From: Ceriagrion tenellum
Lineage: Eukaryota > Arthropoda > Insecta > Odonata > Coenagrionidae
Length of the DNA stretch: 64,000 nucleotides
Reading direction: 5' to 3'
NCBI GenBank assembly: GCA_963169105.1
Contig: OY720642.1
Coordinates: 76,672,716 to 76,736,715, forward strand
The notes below the pieces were generated by a model that saw only the letters and a list, made by a program, of their open reading frames with translations, was not told where the DNA came from and searched no databases. Both the position numbers and the translations under genes were made by a program. Positions 56,100 through 64,000 of this stretch are shown here, piece after piece. Position 1 is the stretch's first letter; each line of letters begins with the position of its first letter.

Positions 56100-58130
56100 A
56101 TGGATACTCGTTTCTTTCGGTGCTGTGTTTTCTGTCGACTTATGGCCGGTTGCAAGAACATTTTGTAATAGAATCAATAGTTATGAGATCCATGAAGTTA
56201 TGGATCTCATAAAAATATTCGGGTTGCAGGAACGCATTCAATATTTATATAACTTATTTACCAATAGTTCATTGCTTCGAATATACAATCTAAACTTCCA
56301 CCGCCGGGATAAATTTACGAAAGTTTGTGTATTAGAAATTGCTTATGTAATTGTAAATTAGTCAGTAAGAGTAAACAAACTGGTTATTTGTCTCAAAACA
56401 ACTCTTTAATCAAGTGATTAAGTCTCCAAGAGGTTCATTGCGCATCCGCTATCCTGGCTACTTACGGAACTCATGACTTCATACCATAACCACAGTCTAA
56501 ATAAGCAGTCATCTCGGCTAGCTGAAAAATGGAAATCATTAGGCTGAAAGGACGCAAGTCAAAATGAGAATTGTCCTTGAATAGAAAGACAGTCAAGGAG
56601 ACATTTACTATGGAAGTATATTTATTTTGATTTTTAAAGAATCAGAGATGTAATTTGATTGTAATACGCACGAATAAATAAGTACACACACTCTTTTTTG
56701 ACTAATATGGTAGCAATGGTATGAGGCACTCGTAGGTAACGGAAATTGTTTATGCGTGACGTACATAATTACCAAATGACTAACACCGCTCCTATTTCGA
56801 GATTATGAGATAAAGGCGTTGGATTCACTTGAGAAGAAGCCAAATAAAAGGTGGCGGTAATTTTTACTGAGAAGTGCGATGCAAAAACTCGACCTGGATG
56901 AACAGTTTTCGATTTTATCGCATTCTATCCGATCCACAACGAGGGAGGCTGTGGTTGGAGCGCGCCGCCAGAATGGACTTTCTGCATCAGGATCCGGTGA
57001 AGTGGAATAAATGTTACAGACTTTTTAATGTTACTTCTTGTGATTGCTCATCCTAGATTCCACAATTAATCACGAGAAAGGTATTCTTAAGTCGAATGGA
57101 TATGCTTATGATAACATAGGTATAGGTTTTTTGCAAAATTTTGAATTATAATGCATACTGTTTATGAAATAATTTGATAAATTGTTTAGATTAACATCAT
57201 ATCAACACAAATGTACAAAGTTTATTAATTTTCCTTTGTAAAAATAAAATAAATATTCAATTTTAATCTCACAAAAATATTTATTTAGTGAAATCACAAT
57301 TAACTTCATCCTTAGGGAGCCTATTATGAGTTTTAATAAAGAGGAATCTTAAATATATCGAATAAATACACTCTTTGGTTGGAAAAAGCAGCATTTTCTT
57401 CTCCTCTTCGAGTAATAAATGCGGGGTAATTTTTAATATTACACTTAAGCGTATTTGCCACGCTTCTTGCCGTTCTAAGGTCAATTTGGCATCGTTGAAG
57501 CGCTGCTGGAGGGGGCGTGGCTGCGGAAAGCGATTCCCCATGGGACTTACGGGAGTGAGATGACTGTTATGCCATACCCATAAGTAATGAAACCACTTAT
57601 TGACAGACACTTATTGAATGGTACCCATGGCTTATGGGTCCCATAACTTTATAGAACACATATGTGTCGTTCCTGTAACTGGCCATTAAAGGCGAATACA
57701 CAATTGTCACGCTAAAATCTAGCCGTCAACACAATTTTTAAATTATATGAGGTTAGTGAAAGTATAAGTAAGTTTTAAGGTGACTGTTTATTTAGACTGT
57801 GCCATTACTATGAAGCACCCTATTTAAAGATACTGAAATTTCTAAATTGAGCATCGCGTTTTAGCTATCATTAGCACCACTGACAAATAGCAGTGACGCG
57901 AACAAATGCAATATGAAATACCGCGATTGAGATTCAGGTTTGTTACCAAGTTACGACCAACGAGCGAATTTATTTCTTTATTTCTCATTTAATGGCGAAT
58001 TACAGGATTTAATAACTTTGCACACGATTTTGGCATAAATGACGAATTCTGCACGGTACTCCCATTTCATTATAATATGTAAATTAGATGTAAATGTTAA
58101 CAAAAATTCTTACTTCTTCTTTATCACTAA
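56100..58130 (+). repeat. Rep-B dispersed repeat, longest copy
   Basis: Colinear with 13215-15260 at its left part and 45470-46900 at its right part, so it links the two partial copies. It contains the intact site where the Tc1-like element of 13409-14773 inserted (aaatttacgaaagttt near 56330). A 13-bp hairpin is at 56181-56212. No protein is encoded. Confidence 0.65.
56181..56212. repeat. Perfect 13-bp hairpin
   Basis: ttatgagatccat, loop gaagtt, atggatctcataa. The paralogous site near 13262-13315 has an unpaired, longer version. Confidence 0.9.
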
Positions 58131-58840
58131 GTGCATTACAGTTTTCATCGAATATGTACTCCAGTGAATTGCGGTCCAAAAGCCAACTTCAAGCCAACCC
58201 TCCACCCCCTCCCTAATTATCCTTCCCCACCATTCTTCACTCTCCCCCCACCTACTACCTGGCCAGTTTGCTACGAGCCCCGAAGTATTTGGCCGAGTTT
58301 TCCGCTACCTTCGGTGACGGATGACGGTGGCGGCGAGGCTTTATTGCCTCGCCACTATCCTGAGTCCAGGCCGTGTGGGCCGTTTCGATTCCCTCGCAAG
58401 TACAAATGCACGTTATCTTTTTTTTCCACATATTTTCTGATTATAATCATGTACAGTGATGGCAGGAATTATCGACAACCATAAAAGTAACAAGCTTATT
58501 ATTCCTTCTAAAGACCTCTACTTATTCTTTTTTAAAAGGATATTTCGGTCCTCTTTCCTCAGAACGATGACATTTTATCTAGACTGACAAAATATTATAC
58601 AAATGCAATACTTCCGGGCATAATATACAAATGTCAGATTAATGCCAGATCTTCAGACAAAATATTACATTAATGAATGGAGGTCGTTTGAAGGAATCAT
58701 CGTTGTATTCTTTTCATCCTTTTCGATAATTTGCCAACCTAACACGTGATAACGATTAGAATATCCGCGGAAAAAAGTTGACTTTGATAAATTTGTCCTT
58801 GTGTGGGGTTCGAAAAGGCCCAATAGGCCTGGGCTCTGGA
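58131..58840 (-). repeat. Rep-A head and Rep-D, last paired copy
   Basis: Hairpin at 58332-58353, then gtttcgattccctcgcaagt, then Rep-D (aattatcgacaaccataaaa; ccttctaaagacctctactt) with its mirrored half ending in a degraded ggttcgaaaaggcccaatag near 58808. Confidence 0.55.
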
Positions 58841-59099
58841 CGTATCAGTTTAACACGAGATGCAAATTAGCAAATTTTTCATACATAAAATGTATTAAAA
58901 ATATATTTCAATGCTAACTTCAAATTCTAGAGGAGCAGATGAAATTAGTATTAAGTCAATATAAAAGATCCATTATCTAGCTCTTCCAATGATACTATCA
59001 ATTTATAATTGCTCGTTAGACTAGCTCGTAGTTTCTCCTCCTGATGGAAAACGCAGCGTAAATGTATACGTATTTAGGTGAATTGAGGTCTCATCCGGC

Positions 59100-60838
59100 C
59101 TAATAAAAAGAAGCCCATCCGTGTAGAAATGTCCGACTACCGACCGATTGCATTATTATGTGCTTTGTCAAAACCTCTCGAACGATTTGTGCAAAATTCT
59201 ATGAATGAACATCTGTCCAAAAGCAATTTTCTAAATACTTTCAATCAGGATTTCGCAAAGGGTATAGTACTCAAACTGCTCTAATTAAAGTAACAGACTT
59301 TTCATACGACTTTCAATGGATAAGCAGAAAATAACAATACTGGTTCTCTTCGACTTTAGCAAAGCATTTCACTGGGTAAACCACAATATACTCTCAAGGC
59401 GACTATCCAACTTAAAATTATCTACCTCCGAGCTGCAATGGTTCCGCTCTTACTTGACCCAAGTAATGGTGAATGATCGGAAGAAAAATCTACGTTCTGA
59501 ATCACTTCCCGTCGAACGTGGTGTCCCCCAAAGATCAATACTCGGCCCATTACTATTTGTCATATACATTCAAGATCTTCCAAATAGCATACACCATTGC
59601 AAGTGCCATTAATATGCCAATGACTTGCAGATCTACATCGACTGCGATCGCAAGGATATCTCAAATGCTATCGCACTAATTGATAGAGATGTATCTTCTA
59701 TATGTAAATGGGATTGATAATTTGTTGAACTTAAATTCTCAGAAGATTTTGAGTAATATAATCGGTAGTGCAAAATCCCTTAAATCTGTAAACATTGAAT
59801 CACTGTCCAAGATTCAAGTTCAATATGTAGAAATAGAATACACTGACAAAATTAATGATTTAGGTGTTACTGTAAATAAAATGCTAACCTGGGACGAACA
59901 CGTAGCACATATTTCTAATTAAGTCATTAAAAACGTGCATCAACTGAAAAGTTTTCGTAACTTAATGCCTTTGCCACTGAGACTTAAAATAGTTAATACC
60001 TTATTGATCCCTCATATTGATTACTGTTCTTTGGTAATGTCAAATATTGCAAAATCTCAGTTATCCAAACTGCAAAAAATTCAAAACTGTGCTATACGTT
60101 ATGCGTGCGATGTAGCATATAATAAGCATATCACACCGTATTACCATGAATTTAAATTTCTTAAAATTGAACATAGAAGACAATTGCAAATAATAATAAT
60201 AATAATGTCGTCTTTATTTATTGAGCGATATTAGGCCAATACAGTCCTCTCTTCCATATAACTCATTTTCACAATTTCATGCTTCTTTTTCATTTCATTT
60301 TTCAATTTTTTCATTTCATGCATTTCATGCAAATGGGTGTATTTATGCACAAACTATTAAAAACTCCTTCCGAAATTTTTCAGCCGTATTCAGATTTTTT
60401 AACCAAATTAACAAGAAATCCCAGAAATAAAAAGAAATTAATTATACCCTGTCACAGAACCATTATGTATCATAACTCTTTTTATGTGAAATCATGTATT
60501 GTATGGAATTCGATTTCGCAAGAGTAGAATAATATCAAGTCTACTGAAAGATTTTAAAAATGCTGTCTTTTTATCACAATGAAAGTTATTATTTTGGTAA
60601 ACATCTTGAATTCAATTTATGAATATACTGTCTCTTTGATTGCTACAATGTGTAGAGCATGAAATTGTTAATATTTGTTGTGAACGAGTACCGTGATTTT
60701 GTAACATTTTAGTAAATAAGTGACATGTTTTGAGTGTGACTGTTATTATCTTGTCTGAGTTGTAAATACTTTTTCGTGCTCCAAAGAAAATCATTCCTAA
60801 AGCCAATAAATGTTATTATTATTATTAAATATGCATAA
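59100..60838 (+). pseudogene. Jockey/CR1-type LINE reverse transcriptase, degenerate
   Basis: Frames in order: SDYRPIALLCALSKPLERFV near 59130, SGFRKGYSTQTALIKV near 59240, VLFDFSKAFHWVNHNILSRR (catalytic motif A with the first aspartate) at 59340-59400, WFRSYLTQ, and VERGVPQRSILGPLLFVIYI near 59510-59570. A stop at 59610 is followed by YANDLQIYID at 59613, so motif C carries N instead of D. The thumb/C-terminal part runs 59680-60200 (INDLGVTVNKMLTWDEHVAH; NTLLIPHIDYCSLVMSNIAK). The 3' end near 60838 is a TTA microsatellite after taaatg. Endonuclease and N-terminus are missing (5' truncated). Only three or four lesions lie in the RT region, so it is one of the younger copies. Confidence 0.9.
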
Positions 60839-60869
60839 ATGTGGGATGTTGACTTATTACTCGTGGGGA

Positions 60870-62103
60870 TTTACTCGTGATTTCTTTCGAGGTCCATCAT
60901 CCCCAGGAAAAATAATATTAATATAAGGTCACCTTCTTATTATTTTTACACTTCCTGATAATTTTTAAATATAACACTTGCCTCATTTTCATCTCTACAC
61001 GCATGATTGTTTCCATAGCGTAAATGTAACGTATTTAGGTGAATTGAGGTCTAAGAACGTTTCTCGGCTTCCTTGAAAAGTCGTTCATAAATTGTACTAA
61101 ATGACTCACGAATACAACTCCAACCACCCTAATCCCACCGGCCGTCTCGCCGCCCACTCTTAGCCTCCACCAACCTTCACACTACCCCCTCCCTCTCTTC
61201 CCCACCTATAACCGGGCCAGTATGCAACGAGCCACGATGAATTTGGGGGAGTTTGTCTCCTCCATAGGTGACGGATGACGGTGGCGGTGTCGCTTTGCTG
61301 CCCTGCCGCTATCCCGAATCCAGGCCGTGTGGGCCGTTTCGAATCCCATACGAATTCAAATGTATTCAGACAACCGATTTTTTTCGCAGATTTTCTACTT
61401 GGAATCACGTGCAGTACTGACAGGAATTATTATCAATCATAAAAATGATTAACTAATTATTCCTACTAATTTCCTCGTTTACCAAGTCCTCTAATTTTTC
61501 ATTTTATTAACTTTCCAGTTCTCCAGATATTTCCAGACAAAATATAATATTAATGAATAGAGGTCGTTAGAAGAAATAATTGGTGAATTTTTTTCATGCT
61601 TGCCGATAATTTCGTCAGTATTACACTAAGATAATCATTTTTTTTTTTTTTAATCTGTGAAAAAAAGTATTATTTAGGTTCGAAACGGCCCATTACCCTG
61701 GACGTGTCAGTGTGTCACGTGGTGAAAATTAGAATATATGCCCTAATTTATGGTGTTAACATTTTGCTCACGTGAGATTTTATTCATTCGATGCCCATTA
61801 TCCCCAGAAAAATTAATATTAATATCACCTTTTTACGCTTTATGATAATATTTGATGGCATGATCCGTGGTAATAATTAGACATAGGTTTTAGTTGGGAG
61901 GTATAACTTAGCAAGACACTGTAAACATTTCTAGCACTCAAGACGGAAAGTAATCAATTTGTGCGGTGGTGGAAGAAATTAACGCAAAATTTTACGCGTT
62001 CTAGAATCACTAGAAGCAGCACGCACTTCGAAGAATTGGCAACACTGAAAAAGACCTCGTCATGATTGAAATCCGTCACAGAACTCTCGTCTTTTCTAAG
62101 GAT
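60870..62103 (+). repeat. Rep-C copy containing Rep-A head and Rep-D
   Basis: Rep-C left part (60880-61010, tttctttcgaggtccatcat). A diverged reversed Rep-A head (61085-61370) has a broken GC hairpin near 61285-61308 and gtttcgaatccc. Rep-D follows (61380-61700), then the Rep-C right part (61780-62103, gttgggaggtataacttagc; tttctagcactcaagacgga). The RTE-like LINE begins directly after. Confidence 0.5.
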
Positions 62104-63880
62104 TAGAAAAAGGCTGGTTTTTAAACCTGGCAGAGACGGACGAGGGCATCGACCCAAGAATTTGTGAGAGCCAGAACAGCAGCTTCCCATGTATGTAAGT
62201 GCAAAAAGAGAGCATTGCAAAACGCAAAGGCGGGAAAAATCGAAGAAATGGCAGCTGAAAGGAAAACTCGAGAGATGTATAGCAAGATAAAAGATGAAAA
62301 GAAAGGGTTTCAGGCAAAAGTGTTCATCATTAAGGATAGAGAGGGTATTTTGATTGGAGATGAACGGAGAGTGCTGGATGGGTGGGCAGAGTACTTTGAA
62401 GACTTGCTAAATCGACCAGGAGTAGAGGAAGCTGAAGACGTAGGAAATATCTGCCGAGCACTGGAGGAGGTCGAAATACCACCACCTAGCAGACTCGAGA
62501 CTGAACAAGCGATCAGAGCAATGAAGAACAATAAAGCTCAGGGGATGACCTAATAACAGCTGAGCTACTCAAACATGGAGGGGATAGACTCCAGCAGGAA
62601 GTACACAATATCATTGTAAGAGTGTAGCTAGAAGAGAAGATGCCCAAAGAATGGTCGTGCGCACTCATATGCCCAATCCACAAAAAAGGTATCTAATATA
62701 CCTAATTACCGGGTTTATCACTACTAAACGTCACGTACAAGGTGCTCACAAACATCGTAGCACGAAGGCTGGAACCATGGGCAGAAAACATATTAGGAGA
62801 TTATCAGTGTGGTTTCCGACCAGGAAGATCCACTACTGATCACATTTTTACAATAAGGAATCTTATGGAAAAATGTTATGAATACCATATAGCAGTGTAC
62901 CAGATCTTCATCGACTACAAACAGGCATACAACAGCATTGGAGGATACCGAACAAACTCATTCGACTTGTTAAGATGTCGCTAAAAGGAACAAAGAACAA
63001 AATAAAGATGTCGGAAAGTTTGTCACGAGAATTTAGTGTTAATAGAAGTGTTAATAGAGGGCTGAGACAAGGCGACGCCATGTCATGTACCCTCTTCAAC
63101 CTGACATTGGAAAGAGTCCTACGGAAGATTGAGATTATCCCTGGTGGAACATTATTAAACAGGACAGTACAGTATTTGGCATATGCTGTTGACGTGGATT
63201 TAATCAGCAGGAATGAGCGGGGACTGAAAGAGGCCTTTCAGCGAATGAATGAAGAATCAGAAAGGGCCGGCCTCATCATAAATGAAGAAAAACTAAGGTT
63301 ATGGTTATGAAAAGGACTGGAAATGAGCCTCCAGCACATTTCGCAGTAGGTGGATACAAATTGGAGAGAGTGCCCACCTTTAATTATTTAGGTTCATTGA
63401 TGTCAGAAAATAATGTGATAACAGCGAGTGAATTCGGGGAATAAGGACTACTTTGGCCTCCAGCGCCTATTTAAGTCACGCTTATTGAGTCGAAAAACCA
63501 AAGAAAGATTATATCGAACAGTTCATCGACACGTGGTCCTATATGCCTGCGAAACCTGGGTCATGAAAAGCTGGGATGCCGAGCTATATATACTATATGA
63601 TAAACCTAGTCTGGTATGTGAAGTCAAGTGTGCCAGACTGAGGTGGCTCGGTCATCTAGAAAGAATGCCTGAAAATAGGGCAGTACGGAAAACATTCAGC
63701 CAGAGGCCAGAGGGCTTCCGGGGCGACCGCGCAAAAGGTGGCTGGATGATGTGGAAGAGGACCTGCAGCAAATGGGTGTAAGGAAATGGCGAACTCTTGC
63801 TTTGGAGCGAGAGGCCTGGAAAGGAATTCTTGAAGAGGCACGGGCTCTTTTAGGGCCGTAATGCCACTGGGTAAGGTAAG
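62104..63880 (+). pseudogene. RTE-like LINE reverse transcriptase, degenerate
   Basis: Order of blocks: the linker KCKKRALQNAKAGKIEEMAA then WAEYFEDLLNRPGVEEAED (62164-62450), LETEQAIRAMKNNKAQG (62490-62545), and after a shift ARRLEPWAENILGDYQCGFR then PGRSTTDHIFTIRNLMEKCY (62760-62880). Motif A follows as FIDYKQAYNSI (62910-62940), then NRGLRQGDAMSCTLFNLTLE (63053-63112) and motif C as AYAVDVDLISRN (63180-63215), where YADD has become YAVD. After more shifts come a SRKTKERLYRTVHRHVVLYA thumb block and CARLRWLGHLERMPENRAVR with GVRKW..LALEREAW and the end near 63860. The endonuclease is missing. The tail resembles that of the insertion at 6590-7220. Confidence 0.9.
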
Positions 63881-64000
63881 GTGTCATTATCATTACTTTC
63901 ATAATGGCACTAGGTGCTGAAACCATGGTCGGTAATTATTAAAAATTCTTTGTGGAAAGTTACCATTGCCTTTCATTTTGAATTGGAAATCAATATCGAT
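63881..64000. other. Window end, possibly LINE 3' flank
   Basis: AT-rich with no further signal. The LINE's 3' end and its right target duplication cannot be fixed within the window. Confidence 0.3.

Overview
The window is eukaryotic DNA, almost certainly from an animal and most likely an arthropod. It is AT-rich. It is dense with decayed mariner, Tc1, pogo/Tigger and Harbinger-type DNA transposons, several non-LTR retrotransposon (LINE) clades and Penelope-like elements, and it has microsatellites and splice-site-like signals. I find no intact host gene, no rRNA or tRNA gene, and no bacterial operon. No reading frame exceeds about 165 codons. Every protein-level match I recognise is a broken transposable-element protein. 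The species cannot be fixed from sequence alone.

Layout. 0-11 kb: nested mobile DNA. A dispersed repeat (called Rep-A here) carries a foldback insertion. There are 3' LINE scraps, a shrunken mariner, and a pogo-like element (6021-9211) with perfect inverted termini that sits in an older repeat (Rep-C) and is itself interrupted by a LINE with a 13-bp target duplication. 11.5 kb: a long (TA)n tract. 12.1-25.3 kb: an old tandem segmental duplication (about 12.08-20.34 and 20.45-25.33 kb). Its two copies share an acidic reading frame on the minus strand and an exon-like block on the plus strand. Copy 1 holds a Tc1-like element and copy 2 holds a GIY-YIG (Penelope-type) remnant. Between 16 and 27.7 kb lies a highly decayed 80-90 bp tandem repeat. 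29.9-36.7 kb: LINE graveyard, with one endonuclease-bearing element and three partial copies of a CR1-like element. 36.9-38.6 kb: a GC- and CpG-rich minisatellite with 92/113-bp units in a higher-order LSSS pattern. 39.2-40.0 kb: tandem exon-like modules on the minus strand. 41.8-44.7 kb: a Harbinger-like non-autonomous element nested in another inverted-repeat element. 45-50 kb: dispersed repeats Rep-B, Rep-A and Rep-D, plus a second pogo-type element carrying LINE debris. 50-52.1 kb: a Penelope-like element starting at a perfect hairpin and split by a second Harbinger-like element. 52-59 kb: Rep-B copies and unassigned DNA. 59.1-60.8 and 62.1-63.9 kb: two more reverse-transcriptase pseudogenes.

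The pieces do not work together as a system. They record successive insertions, and the nesting gives their relative ages. The most unusual items are the higher-order minisatellite, the GC hairpin with an AATAAA loop conserved in many dispersed repeats, the duplicated exon-like blocks, and several near-perfect hairpins that look like products of template switching. Repeat family names (Rep-A to Rep-D) are mine. Their limits are approximate because I aligned by eye.
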